Positions 21,101 to 33,207 of a stretch of 64,000 nt of DNA are shown piece by piece. The notes below the pieces were generated by a model. The model made no database searches and had not been told where the DNA came from. It saw only the letters and a list, made by a program, of their open reading frames with translations. Location: contig CM033121.1 of assembly GCA_019321725.1 (NCBI GenBank), positions 12,276,001 to 12,340,000 of the forward strand. Reading direction: 5' to 3'. Numbering within the stretch: the first letter of the stretch is position 1; every line of letters starts with the position of its first letter. This DNA comes from Paulownia fortunei (lineage: Eukaryota > Streptophyta > Magnoliopsida > Lamiales > Paulowniaceae). The position numbers and the translations under genes are program-made.

Positions 21101-22801
21101 TTGACCCAAAAAGAGCTGAATATGAGACAAAGAAGATGGTTAGAACTTGTGAAGGATTATGATTGTGTGATCAACTATTATCCTGGTAAAGCGAATGTGG
21201 TTGTAGTTGCATTGAGCAAAAAATCCACATATTCTCTTTTTGTTATACAAAAGTCAATATTACTGGATTTGCAGAGATTAGAGCATGAAATTGTACCTAA
21301 AGAGAAAAAGTATTCATTGTCGGGCTTAGTGTTGAGACTTGCACTTCAAGATAGAATTAAAGAAGGTCAGAAGGTGGATATGTATTTGTGTAGACTGAAA
21401 AGAAATATTGATGCTGGAAAGAGGCCAGACTTCTCTATTACCGATGATAGAATTATTCAATATAAATGGAGACTGTGTGTGCCGTTTGACAAGGCCATGA
21501 AAGGAGATATTTTAGAAAAAGCCCATACTACTCCCTACTCAGTATATCCAGGTAGCACAAAAATATATAAGGACTTACAACAACATTATTGGTGGTCTAA
21601 AATGAAGAGAGATATAGCAAAATTTGGGGCTGAATGTCTAACTTGTCAACAAGTTAAGATTGAACATCAAAGACCATCAGGGTTGTTGAAGCCTTTATTA
21701 ATTCCAGAGTGGAAATGGGAGGTCATTACAATGGACTTTGTGCTTAGATTACCTAAAACACAAAAGGGGTATAATTCCATATGGGTGATTGTTGATAGAT
21801 TAACTAAATCAGCACATTTTATTCTAGTGAAATCTACATACAATATGGACCAATATGCTCAATAATATGTTAAAGAGATAGTCAGGTTACATGGAGTGCC
21901 AGTTTCAATAGTGTCTGTCAAAGATCCTAAGTTTACATCTATATTTTGGAAGTGCTTACACAGTGCCATGGGAACAAAACTTGCATTTGGTACAGCATTT
22001 CATCCACAAAGTGATGGACAATCAGAGAGGGTTATTCACATATTAAAGGATATGTTAAGAGCTTGTGTGCTAGATTTTCAAGGGAGTTGGGATGCTAAGC
22101 TTCCATTAGTGGAGTTTACTTATAATAATAGCTACCAATCAACAATTAGAACGACGCCTTATGAAGCATTGTATGGAAGAAAATGTAGATCTCTAGTTCA
22201 TTGGGATAAAGTTGGAGAACGAAGCCTACTTGGTCTATAAATAGTTCAACATACCACTACGGTAGTGGAGAAGATACGGGAGAGAATGAAGATCGCGCAA
22301 AGTAGATAGAAAATTATGCAGATAAATGGAGAAAAAATCTAGAGTTTGCTTTTGGGGATCATGTGTTCTTAAAAGTAGCTCCCATGAAAGGTGTCATGAG
22401 ATTTGGAAAGAAAGAAAAACTAAGCCCAAGGTATGTCAGCCCATTCAAGATTCTCAAAAGAGTTGGTGATAAAGGTTACCTTCGTCATTATCTAGTGTTC
22501 ACAATATTTTCCATGTGTCTATGTTGAGGAAGTACATTTCAAACCCCTCTCATGTGTTGAGTCATGAACCGTTGGAATTGACTCTTGATTTAGCCTATGA
22601 AGAGAAACCAGTGCAAATTCTAGATCAGAACGAAAAAGAGTTGAGAACGAAAAAGATTCGACTTGTCAAAGTATTGTGGAGGAATCATTATGTAGAAGAG
22701 GCCACATAGGAAAGAGAAGAAGAAATGCAGAGCAAGTATCCGGAATTATTTGGTACGTCAAATTTCGAGGATGAAATTTTTATAAGGAATGAAGGATTGT
22801 A
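21101..22801 (+). pseudogene. Chromovirus RNase H end, integrase and chromodomain tail
   Basis: The first frame (to 21865) reads [20 protein letters not shown] (end of RNase H), ALSKKS, then the integrase zinc-binding region (HTTPYSVYPGSTKIYKDL, CLTCQQVK) and the first core aspartate in MDFVLRLPKT. The second frame (21896-22240) carries DPKFTSIFWK and HPQSDGQSERVI, with the second aspartate and the glutamate of DDE. The end, 22515-22801, reads SNPSHVLSHEPLEL and KKIRLVKVLWRNHYVEEAT, a chromodomain-like tail of the Tekay/Del chromovirus type, then FIRNEGL. The final stop codon TAA overlaps the LTR start. Stops at about 21863 and 22238 and a frameshift near 22490 make it non-functional. Confidence 0.85.
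22784..22797 (+). other. Polypurine tract of the chromovirus
   Basis: AAGGAATGAAGGAT directly precedes the LTR start TGTAATACC. The same tract is found on the minus strand next to 56833. Confidence 0.85.
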
Positions 22802-23748
22802 ATACCCAATTCTCTCCTACATAGCCAATAATAAGCATCTTGCATGAATATGCATCTAATCAATGTGTATTATTGAATTATGGCATACAAATAGGATGAT
22901 TGCACGAACTTGAATAATTGTTATTATATGCTCTAGTTATGCTTTAAGATGCATTAGTGCATGAAATATGAGATCAAACTTTTGTTTCTGGATTTAACAT
23001 ATTCCTTATGTGTCTTTTTGCAGTGAAAAACTCGGTATCTCAATTAAGGAAGATTGATGTGTTGAATGGCCATGAAATGAATTATTCATATTGTTCCATA
23101 CTTGCTACATTCTAAAGTGATTATTTGCCTAAATATTTGCTTTAAATATATTACATTTGGCTAAGAACTAAAAGTATGCAAAATGGTGCAATTTGATTGG
23201 TTGGTTGACTAGGTTGCATGAAATCATTTTAAACCGTATTGCACTTGATTATAACACCTACCACACTTCAAGGGCCCTAAAGGATGATTTATGAATGAAA
23301 GTTATTAAATAGAATAATGCATTTAATGATTTATGATATGTGCATATATGCTATTTGTTAATCCGTTTCACCTTACTTAGCCTTTAGCTCATTAGATTCA
23401 TGTGATGCAGGGGGAAATGTACAGGTTTAGAGGTTGACTGAGTCTCTAGAGCGGCCGAACAAAGATTTGTTCATATGCCATGCTTCAAACTATTTTGTAG
23501 TTTATTTTGAAAACTCTATTTTATTTTTTAAATAAGTCGCTCTGTTATAGTTTTGTAAACAGATGTACTCAGTTTTGATTTATGTTTATGTATATGGTGT
23601 ATTTAAAACAATTCAAGTTCTTTCTCTTATAGCTAAAAATGGGAACTTTTATTAAAATCATAACTCTAGTATTGATGAAAAGTTAACATTTCTTGACTTA
23701 ACTGTAACAGCTTGTTAAAGCTCTGCAGTTTGGTTAAGGTGTGTTACA
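22798..23748 (+). repeat. Shared middle LTR with 1.3-kb internal deletion
   Basis: Begins TGTAATACCC and ends GTGTGTTACA. It is only 951 bp against about 2300 bp in other copies. At about 23258 the text jumps from GATTATAACACC to TACCACACTTCAAGG. In full-length LTRs these are separated by about 1.3 kb, and an ACC microhomology marks the join. Confidence 0.85.
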
Positions 23749-23753
23749 GTTTG

Positions 23754-23765
23754 TGGTATCAGAGC
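23754..23765 (+). other. Primer-binding site (initiator Met tRNA)
   Basis: TGGTATCAGAGC, a perfect match to the usual plant retrotransposon site, five bases after the LTR end. It would prime minus-strand DNA synthesis. Confidence 0.92.
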
Positions 23766-23951
23766 GGAGGTTTAGTCGTTCCTATAGATAGAAAAAGGCA
23801 TATGAACACATCCTGGCTGGGAAACTCAGTCAACTACTTGTTTATTTGCCTTTATGTTTATTTGATTATATTTTATTTTATGCTATTGTCATGATTATGC
23901 ATTTATTATTGGCTAATGAATGGAATGAGATTGGGTAATTCATATCAGGTC

Positions 23952-24911
23952 ATGGCACCAAAAAGGAAAACAATGGATGATCATGAGGGTAATCATAGTG
24001 TGGTGAATAATTTGACTGATCTCATTCAACAATAGACTAGAATGCATGGCGAACAGATATAATAATTACTAGATATGCAACAAAAAAACCAAGAATAAAA
24101 TCAACAACTTCCTCTACCACAAGCTCGACAGGATAATTCACAGACTGTATATGAGAAGTTTAGAAAGATGGAACCTGTTGATTTTACTGATGGGTCTGAT
24201 CCTATGGTTGCAGAGGAATTAGTTAAATTATTGGATACTATCTTTGACTACATGCGAATTGATGATGCTGAGAAGGTACTCTGTGCAATTTTCTTGTTGA
24301 AAAAGAAGGCTAGAACCTGGTGGGAAGGAGCTAAACTTGCAGTGAATATGGAAGAGCTGACTTGGAAGAGGTTTAAAATAATCTTTTATGATAAGTATTT
24401 TACCAGAGATGATAGGTCGCTCAAAGTAAAAGAATTTTTAGAGTTAAAACAAGGAGGGATGTCTATATGTGATTATGTGAGAAAATTTGAACAGGGTTGC
24501 AAGTACGTGCCATACATCGCCAAAGACAACAATGAGAAGATGGATCATTTCTTGAGGGGCCTTAATCCTGAAATTAGAAGAGATGTGAGAATGTCTTCAG
24601 TAACAGAGTTCAGGGAACTAGTGGACAAGGTTTTGATGGCTGACTTAGATGAGAAAGAGATTAAGAAATTTCATCAACAAAAGAAACAAGTATTCACTCC
24701 CAGAAATTTGAACCAGTGGAAGAAATGAGAACAAAAATCAAACCAAGGGAATGAAAAGCATCCTAGAGTTGGGCAGACTTCTATTGCAGTTGAAAGGCCT
24801 AAATGTGCTAAGTGTGGGAAGAATCATTTTGGGGAATGTTATAGTGGTACTAATCGTTGCTTTAAGTATAAAAAGCCTGGACATATAGTAAAGGATTGCC
24901 CAACAGTGTAG
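23952..24911 (+). pseudogene. Chromovirus gag, broken
   Basis: The ATG at 23952 gives [16 protein letters not shown]. After two or more stops (for example 24032, 24060), a 186-residue open stretch (24168-24728) holds the retrotransposon gag domain: [45 protein letters not shown] and [22 protein letters not shown] follows QWKK (24726-24728). Then come CAKCGKNHFGEC and CFKYKKPGHIVKDC, the second knuckle having Tyr in place of its second Cys. A TAG at 24909-24911 ends gag. The same TGA, TAG and Cys-to-Tyr change occur in the minus-strand copy. Confidence 0.85.
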
Positions 24912-24938
24912 GGGAAAGTTCAGGGGAGAGTATATACA

Positions 24939-25530
24939 ATGACACAAGAACAAACCAATATAGATGCTTCTGTAGTCACATGTACTATTTTAATTTCTGG
25001 GATACCTGCAATTGCATTGATAGATTTTGGATCTATGTATTTATTTGCATCACGTGCATTTGTGAGAAAATTGGGCATTAGACCAGATTTATTAAAAGTA
25101 AGGTACAGTGTGACTGTTCCATCTGGAGAAGAAATGGATTCCAACTAAATTTTAAGGGCTTGTTCTATTCAGATTAGTGATAGGACTCTCTATGCAGATC
25201 TTGTTGTTTTACCGATGCCAAATTTTGAGGTTATTCTGGGTATGGATTGGCTTACCAAATATCATGCAACAATTGATTGTAACAAGAAGATTGTGATTTT
25301 TCAGCCACCTAGGGAAGAACAATTTATGTTTAATGGTATCTCATTCTCACTATCTTTACCAATTATAATTGCTTTGAAAGGTCAAAAGATGATGAATAAA
25401 GGTTGTGTTGGATATTTGACAAGTGTTCTCGACACTTGAGTCGAAGCACAATTGAAGCTAGAAAATGTAGATGTGGTTAGAGAATTTCTTGAGGTATTTC
25501 TAGATGATTTGCTAGGACTGCCACTAGATG
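24939..25530 (+). pseudogene. Chromovirus protease remnant
   Basis: The frame 24939-25148 reads MTQEQTNIDASVVTCTIL and ALIDFGSMYLFASRAFVRKL, where DFG sits at the position of the aspartic-protease D-S/T-G. After a stop at 25146, 25215-25439 continues with MPNFEVILGMDWLTKYHATI, a conserved block following protease in chromoviruses, then the linker to RT. RT itself is missing: similarity ends near 25530 at the LPGLP block. Confidence 0.8.
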
Positions 25531-28500
25531 ATTTCGAAAACTTCTCAAAAAAATGTTATGAATGCATGATTATGCTAAAATTTATAAAAATTATGAATGC
25601 ATATTTATCCTAAGTTTTATGCATTCAATATGATGGTACATATTTATCTCATTAGTCGAGTAACAAGATATGTTCTAGTATGTATAATTATGTTATGTTA
25701 TGTAGTCTAGTGCGAGTTCAATAGTCGGTAGAATTAAGTAATTCTCACCTAGAACTTATGAGATTTTGTGCTATGAAGTTAAATTTGTGATAAGTAACAT
25801 TTTGATACAGATGATGATTGGAAATTATGTGACCTTCCGAATCTGTGCATTATGGTAAACTATCACAATTGTTAATTTGTTAAGCACAAAATCAAATGAT
25901 AAATGGGTATATTTATGATATCTCTATGATTAATGACCATAACAACCAAATTTGATATGTATATTTATTTTTTAAAAAAAGTATTTATTGGCAATAATTG
26001 TAACACTAAATACCAATATATTTGGTGTACGTATAACTGAGTTAAATGTTCTAGAGATCATCAACTAAGTCACGTAAAACTTAGTGTAGATCATACTACT
26101 CAACAAAGGAACAATTAATAGGTTTACCAAAAGTAGAAAAGAGAGTACACTACTTATACTATTTTGGTGAACTGTATAATTGATGGTCTCATATGTGATT
26201 AAGAGAATCATACTATTAAAGTACTATAAATGTTCCTAAAGAGAAATATATAGATACAATTGATAATTTAGATATTGAATAGCTAGCAATAGTTTGACAA
26301 TTGCAAGAAACACCCCCTGCATTAAACATGATGCATTTAAGGGTGATGTATGAATTTTAGAGTTTATAGTCAGCTAGCAATGTCTTCTCTGATGAGTAGT
26401 AAGTTCAAGATTAATTGTCTCTTTCTAATAATAGAAAACATCTAAAAGTCAAATTTGATTTACTCAACGTAGGAAGACTTTCTTGGATGATGTTTACCAT
26501 GTTAAACAATTCGATAAATGGCTATTTGCTGCTAGGCTAATGGCTTATGCCTTATGATTGAGTCTAGTTTTTAAGAGGGCTTCGGGCTCTTAATATAAAC
26601 AAGATCAGGACAAAGGCAAGAATCGAAAAGAGATTGAAAATGAATCTAAGAAGAATAAACCTAACCACTAATTGATGTGAAGTGGTATAGGCTTAAAAGT
26701 GCTACAATAGCCATATTATTGGTTATTTCACTCATGAATACACTGAGTTAAAAAGATAGCACTTATTGATGCTTCTATAAGTTCTTTATACACATGAAGC
26801 ACTATGTTACTAAATCTTATCCTATGTGGATTATAAATTTATGATAACTTGAGATTGAGAGGTATTTATAGAATTTTGTCAAGTTCACTTTGGTATAAGA
26901 TGGATTTATGTAGAATTAAATTGAAATCAAATGTGAAAATGAATGACACTTGCATGTTTGGATTACAAGATGGCCATACTATTATTCTACAAAGTATCTA
27001 ATGTACAAGAATTTATAGAACTTGATTTTTACAATTGTTCTTCCGAGATTATTTATTTTGCTTGAATTTGAGTTATGACTTAGTTAGTATCTACTAAAAG
27101 ATACCGATTGTGGTACTAGACATTTTGAATGGTTAGTGGTGATGAATTATGGTCATGTATATTTAATTACTACAATGATTGTTTTGTTACAATCAATATC
27201 TATTTTCTGAGTAATGTAAATATTAATTTATGCACTTTGTGTGCATGATTATCTTTTACAGTTGATTGTCAACTTATGATGTAAGTTCACGTTGGAACCA
27301 TTCAAAAGACTATAGAATCGAGCTTTCTTTGTTGTTAATTCTTATAGATTTATGTGATCAAATTAATGTGAAGGCATAGAGTCTCATACTTCATTACATT
27401 TATAAAATATTCACGTGCCTTGATCATATCTATTTGATATCTTATTTAGATGATCTAAAACGTGAATGATTTTTCATTTATTTATATAATCTTTACAATG
27501 AAGAAAGAGTTATAAGGTAACTGACTATTCCTAATATGCCTGCATGATGGTGTTTTCAAGAGAAGGAATAGAAAATTATTTTGATATGATGAGATCCATA
27601 AAGACTCAAGTTAACTTGTGATTTTCGTTGAGAAAGATTTTTAGATTAATTAGAGTCTACATCATAATTAGAAAAACCTTCATATTTAATATTTCTTTTC
27701 TATAAGAGTTGTGCAGGTAAATGATCTGGCCTAAGCTAACTTATATGTTGAGATTGATTGTCTCTGTTCATAAAGTTTTTCAAATAAGTTTGAAAAATTA
27801 GATTTGAGAGACAATAAATGTACATCTTTAATATATAACAAATAGTCTAAGGGGTATATGTTCATAAGTGAACAAGGAGATGGAATAGTGATTCACATTA
27901 GATCACAGAATATCACATTTCTACAGAGTGATTTTTCTACAAGGGAAAATCTTAATTAACATTAAATCTTGCTCGAGTTAAATGATTCAGATGGTGGCTA
28001 TGTAGCTGATCGATCATTATGATGTAAAATAGTTATTGCTTCCCAAACTTGAGCGAGAGCAATTCTATCTAAGTGATCAAGTTTTATCACTTATGATGTA
28101 AGAATATTTATTGCTTTCTATTATGAGTGGGAGTAATTTTATCCAAGTGATCAAGCTAAAATTGAATCAGAACTTTGTGAAAGCACAAAATAGTCTCCAA
28201 AAGATAATGTAGGGTCCAATATGGTGAGACTAGATCATGTCCTACAAAGACAATTGAATTAAAATAATGGAAGTATACTATGCAACTATGAAATTTGTTA
28301 GCATATGTGGCAGCAACAACTCTTGTGGCAATAATTAATCTCATGGCAAAACCACAGCCAAATGTGGCATTTAGGTTATGCATTATTTAAAGATTTGAGT
28401 TGCAGAGTTGCTATAAGCTGCAACTTTTAGCATAACAACAAATGCTCGATTCTACAAAATCAAACCAAGTTTAGAATTTTGGTTAAACTTTAGAACAAGG

Positions 28501-28585
28501 CTATTGAGAATTAATGTGTTCTCAAAAATATAGCCAAAGGCTGATATAATTATTATGAGGTTTAAGGTGCACCTAGTGGAGAAAA
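25531..28585 (+). other. Heavily decayed copia interior
   Basis: No assignable domain. It lies between the gypsy tandem and recognisable copia RT on the same strand, so it is most simply the worn gag-protease-integrase interior of the split copia. FRKLLKKM just after the junction (about 25530-25555) resembles the copia gag words that would follow the cut site, but this is only suggestive. Confidence 0.4.
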
Positions 28586-29790
28586 ATGTTATATTTTTTA
28601 GACAAATATTTTTCGTTGATGGTGATATATGCCTCTATTATATTTTCTTGGTTATTATGGATATTTTCAAGATTTAAAATTGCATCAAATAGATTGAAGA
28701 CTGTATTCTCAAATGGAGAATCAGTCCATAGAGAATTATGTAAAGAAACCTACATGGAATATTTGAAAGATTCCATAGTACAAGGCCAAGAAGATAAAGT
28801 TTATGAATTTAAAATATTCATGGCCCAATGTAGCTTTTTGAGAGGATGGTACATGAGATTTCATAACGCGATTATCTCATACATTTTCATCATAGAGATA
28901 AAAATCATCATTCCATTGTGAAAAAGTCTATTAAGAGGTTTATAATTCTATCTCTTTATTGGTGATACCATATTAAATAAGAAGATTATGAGTATGTATA
29001 TGTCATTGAGATATGGTTATCCTTTAACTTAAGAGTTAGAGGACATGATGAGTAAGACTCAGTACTTTGTGTTTAAATCCATGCAAATCATTCAAAAGGT
29101 ACCTTACTTTGTGCAAAGAGCCATATTAGTAATAACGATTTATAATGGAGAGTTTCAAGCTCATATATACTCCTATGTTATGAAGTTTCAACCTTAAAAT
29201 ATGTCTAAAGAATCCAAAGAGAAGTGTGTAGACCACTATATCTCAATAGTTGTTGTTTGAAACTTGATGTGCATTGTGGCTTAATACTTGCTCCAAATAT
29301 TTATTATGACGAGGGTAAAAAAGAATCAATCAAATCCTAGTGAGTGGCATTAGATAATAACAATGAGAATATTTGGATATTTTATGAGTACTGCAGATGG
29401 TTTTCTTTTGGTATGAAGAAAAGTTTTCTTTGTGATTGAGAGAATACACATGTATTGATTAAGGAGCTGATTTGGATGAGTGTAAATCCACCTTCGAGTT
29501 TGCTTTCTTATTTAGCAAAGATGCTAGCTCTTGAAGGAGCAAGAAGCAAATATGTGTAATACTGTACACAGTTTAAGTATAACTTGTGGCACATATATCT
29601 GGAATATGATGTGTTTGGTAAAGGGGTTTTGTATCATTTAGGAATTATAAGCAGTTATGTGGGAGCTCTGATAATATATAGTGATAACCAATCAGTTATT
29701 GCTTACACTACTAAAGATCCTAATGCATTAAAATCAAACATACACTATAATTTTGTGAGAGATATCATTGCAAAGAAATAAGTACGTCTA
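28586..29790 (+). pseudogene. copia RT and RNase H remnant
   Basis: In the frame 28586-28921 the block SIVQGQEDKVYEFKI (usually GQExKVCKLKKSLYGLKQ) is followed by GWYMRFHNAIISY (usually WxxKFDxxILSxGF), which is copia RT. Later, 29584-29781 holds YSDNQSVIAYTTKDPNAL and IHYNFVRDIIAKK, the end of copia RNase H. Intervening sequence is full of stops. The strand agrees with the gag at 20.2-20.9 kb. Confidence 0.75.
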
Positions 29791-29818
29791 TGCATTTCAT
29801 AGTAGCTACCCACTTAGC

Positions 29819-31334
29819 TGCTACAACTTTAAGGTTGTAAACTCAAGTGCAGGTTGTGTCAAGTAATAAATTTTTCGGGAGTCTGAGGTCGATCCACAGG
29901 GAAGTCATTTGAAGTTTTTAGGTTTATATTTCCTAAAAGATAGGCTAAATGTGGTTTAGAATATAAAGAAAATTTTATGCTATAACTAAGAAATCAAAGT
30001 GATAAAAGTATTGAGGATTAGAGATCCGCTTTTGAGTTTTGGATAGAGAAATGATTATTTATTCTTTTTACTTCTTTTAAATGCCATAATTGGAGTCCAT
30101 ACATAATGAAGGTTCCAATGGAAATATGTTATCAAATAGCTCACACATTAAGGTAATCATGATATTGTCTTACTATTTGCAAATTATTTCTTAACACCAA
30201 TATTTGTTTATAGGAACAAGTATTTATGCACACATTTGTCTACAACAAATCAAGATTTCACATTAGTAGTCGGTGGAGTAGAACCGTACAATAAGTTAAA
30301 TGAACCCAAGTATTTGTTATGCCATCGGAGATACATAAATCAAGAATCACCACAAAATAAGAAAGATATTAACTTTAATATTTATTTATGGGATCAAGTA
30401 TTTATGCACACTTTTGTCTACAACAAATCAAGATTTCACATTAGCAGTTCGTGGGGTAGAACTGTACAATAAGCTAAATAAACTCAAGTATTTGTTGTGC
30501 CATTGGTGATATATAAATCAAGAATCGCCACTAAACAAAAAGGGTTTCAATCAAAAATTAAAACAATAAAACAATGCACATGAAGATTATGCACCTTTAT
30601 AATCGTTTCTCTTTCGCTATCAAGAGCTTCACCCTTTTTCCTCAACTTAAATAAAATTTATAAATATATAATGAAAGTAGAAAAGACTAAAAATATAAGA
30701 GAAACTAGAGAATAGATTTTTATTACTACTAGAAAATTTAGCCTAAAGAAAGACAACAATAAAAATTTATTTTCTCCTCTAGGGGTTCTTGTGTGTGTTA
30801 AACACCATCCAAGAGCCCCTAATTATAGTAGAAGAGTGTCTAGATTGACATCTCCAAATTCACTCCAAATGCACTCCAAATTAACTTTAAATGTGATATA
30901 AATTCACATGTCCTTTTCAAATCCAACTTTTGTCACATATTTTTCTCCATGAAATCAGATGATTTTGGAAACATAATCAACATAAAAGTTGTGTCATTTT
31001 TTTGCTAGCTTCATTTTTCAACTTGAGTCACCTAATTCCAACTATTAGGGAGAAAATTATGCTTGATTTAAGAAGATATGTCAGCATAGATAGATTCCTT
31101 CCAATGCATACATTTGGACGAATTTTCTACTTTAATCAAGGCCGAATGGGGCTGAGCTTCCAACAACAAAGTTGTAGTTCTATCTCTTAATTTCAAATAA
31201 AGTAAGATTGAAGTTCATAGGGCTTTTAGGCATGGAGTTATACCTAAAATACAAAAATTGCACAAGTCTGAAACATGTTTATTTTGAATTTAATGCAAGC
31301 CCAACAATCACTTGCAAAGTTCAGGTGATTTCTT
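29819..31334 (-). repeat. Second copy of the Tat-type LTR, truncated
   Basis: Co-linear with 8356-9728: TGCTACAACTTTAAGG, AAGTGCAGGTTGTGTCAA, GAGGTCGATCCACAGGG, AGAGATCCGCTTTTGAG, then the repeated TATTTATGCACAC-TTTGTCTACAACAAATC region, to CACTTGCAAAGTTCAGGTGA. The last 260 bp of the other copy (to TGATAAG on minus) are missing. Inside, a segment containing CAAGTATTTATGCACAC is duplicated (about 30215-30300 and 30390-30480). It directly adjoins a LOG fragment. Confidence 0.75.
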
Positions 31335-31375
31335 ATATAAAACCTTTTTCTACAACATGATCTACAAAAGATAGC
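31335..31375 (-). pseudogene. LOG-like: 41-bp LOG-like fragment next to the second Tat-type LTR
   Basis: This stretch is identical to 14177-14217 at all but about two or three positions, in the same orientation relative to the same LTR family. It corresponds to the FVDHAIEKGFI region of the LOG-like copy. It is too short to code for anything. Its value is as evidence that LOG sequence was already inside the element family before the two loci separated. Confidence 0.7.
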
Positions 31376-32319
31376 AACAGACAGACATGAAAAACTCTTG
31401 TGAAAATAACGTAAGAAAACTAAAGAGAAAAAGTGTTGTTTTTTTAGGTAATTTTCGAATAGAAAAAGAGGGCATAATATTTGGAGGTCAAGTTTTGATC
31501 AAGATTTAAAGAAAAACACCACTTAGGGAAGCATTTGGATTATGGGTCAAAATAATTTTTATTGTGATTAGATTTGGACGAAAGTGAACCGAAAATGAGG
31601 AAAAACACATGTAATTCAACCATGGCAAAAACAAAAGTTTCGAATGTTGGTAAATCTTCTTAAACTTGCCTCATGTAGATTGTGCTTAATTTTTGTCATC
31701 ATCCTAAACCAAATTGAAAAGCTAGCCTAGCATAACCAAAAAGAATAAGAAAGATAATATAAACAATATTAGGAGTTCAAATGAATTGAGAATAAGAAGA
31801 ACACTAATGATTTCGAAAGAATCCTCTATGTAGATGAATCTCCTCTTCATAAGCTTTCTTATTTTTCTCTCCTCAAAGTGCCCAAAGTCCCTTTAGATTT
31901 TCCCTATTTGCCCTTTTATACTCCCCTAAAAAGATAATAAACTGCAAAAAAATATCTTGTTTTATTTTCTTTTCAGGAATTGGCATTGGAGCACGATAAT
32001 CTTGGGCCAAAATACAAAGCATCTCAATAAAGTTCATGAAGTGGATCCATAGCATTATAGTATGTGGCGTGGAATAAAATCTTCTAGATTTTTCATGGTT
32101 AGATGGTGCTGCGGTGTGACATTATGGGGTTGCGACATGAAGTTTTATATCTTCACAGCTACTAAAGAATTCAAATGGAGCTGCTGCTCGAAGGGATTGC
32201 ACTCCAATGCTAAAAACTCAAATTTCTCCAATCATAGGCATCGCGACCCTAAAGAATGGCGCCACGGTCCATTTTTAGATTTTTCCTCAATTAGCACCTC
32301 TGCCTAGAGGAATTAGGCT
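31376..32319. other. Unclassified, LTR-like non-coding stretch
   Basis: No gene. It has pyrimidine-rich sequence (31840-31930) followed by moderately GC-rich text with words such as GGTGCGATCACC and ATGGCGCCACGG. This composition resembles Tat-type LTRs. The 81-residue frame at 32062-32307 matches nothing I know. Confidence 0.4.
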
Positions 32320-33130
32320 ATGGTGCGATCACCAGTACCCCAGCCTCGATTGGTTTGGCCTAAAATACTCGTCTTCCAACAAAGCTTTTCACCAAATGAG
32401 GTTGGGAGGTCTATAGTTCCAAGCCAAACCACCTCATTTCCATCAAAGCCAGTAAACAGAGTGTTTACTGGGCACACAATTGTAACATCTAACTTATCTT
32501 TCTTAACACATATAACTAATTATATTCATTAAATTGCCATTATAGATCAACACCTTTTGAACGATAAAGTCCTCAATGTCCATGGTGATCACCATGTGAT
32601 CACTCTGATTGGGAGAAATTCCTTCAAGATCATGATCATCAAACGTAATGGGTGGATATTTCTACATGTTCAAAATATTATAATGTTGCCTCTTTTCTCT
32701 CTTTTTTAGGGTTCAGACATATTTATTTCTAGTTTTACTAGAGTCTTCTGTGCTAGGACCTCCCACAATCAATTTGAATGACCCATTTTCGAGGGAGATT
32801 AACTCCCATTTGATATCATCTTGTCAAAGGTTCTTCATGTCTCTTGCCTTTATCACGGGCCTACCTTTCCTAATCTCTAGATGGACTTCAAGATCGATGC
32901 TTATATTGCTCCTTATTCTATTCTTTTCTTAGTCTTAGTGAGCTACAAAGTTTTTCAAAAACTCTTGGAAAATAAGCCTCTCAATCTTGTTATTGAGTTG
33001 ATAGCACTCCTCAATCTCATGGCCATGATCTCAATGGAAATGACAATACTTCATTGAGTTTCTCTTGTTGGTAGTCGACCTTATCTTGACAGGCCATTGT
33101 AGCGTTCTTAAATTTTCAATAGCCATAAGT
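32320..33130 (-). pseudogene. Tat-type gag C-terminus and protease remnant
   Basis: Minus-strand reading gives KYCHFH, a TGA, then DHGHEIEECYQLNNKIERLI at about 33065-32980. The family motif is YCxFHRDHGHxTEECxxLKxxIE, with Arg CGA mutated to TGA. Next come IVGGPSTEDSSKTR near 32750, PITFDDHDLEGISPNQSDH near 32660, and the protease position VQKVLIYNGNLMNI near 32560 (normally VxRILVDxGSSADIL). FTGFDGNEVVWLGTIDLPTSF follows near 32450. The catalytic Asp is lost (YNG for DNG/DSG). The domain would cleave the polyprotein during particle maturation. Confidence 0.75.
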
Positions 33131-33207
33131 TATGCACTTGTGGCACCTTAAGTGGTGTATAGTGATGAAATCTCCCCATATGAAATTTGATAGGGTCTTT
33201 AACCTAA

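Larger units (their letters stand above)
20911..25530 (+). mobile_element. Ty3/gypsy chromovirus, two partial copies sharing an LTR
   Basis: Order on plus: first 190 bp of an LTR (20911-21100), RNase H to chromodomain tail (21101-22797), PPT, a shortened LTR (22798-23748), primer site, gag and protease (23952-25510), end. The middle LTR is therefore the 3' LTR of the left copy and the 5' LTR of the right copy. Sequence matches the minus-strand element at 54525-63315 throughout. The right end stops within the region just after protease (LPGLPLDD-like), without LTR or TSD. Confidence 0.8.
19238..29800 (+). mobile_element. Ty1/copia element split by a gypsy tandem insertion
   Basis: A 5' LTR-like region (19238-20084) is followed by a degenerate initiator-tRNA-Met primer site (20087-20099), gag (20165-20910), an interruption by chromovirus sequence at 20911-25530, and copia remnants to RNase H ending near 29780. 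Frame order and strand agree on both sides of the interruption. Middle parts (25.5-28.6 kb) are too decayed to assign individually. Confidence 0.65.

Noticed and set aside
32062..32532. Two plus-strand frames of 81 and 70 residues
   Set aside because: The second is antisense to the Tat-type protease on minus; the first has no family signal and lies in LTR-like sequence.
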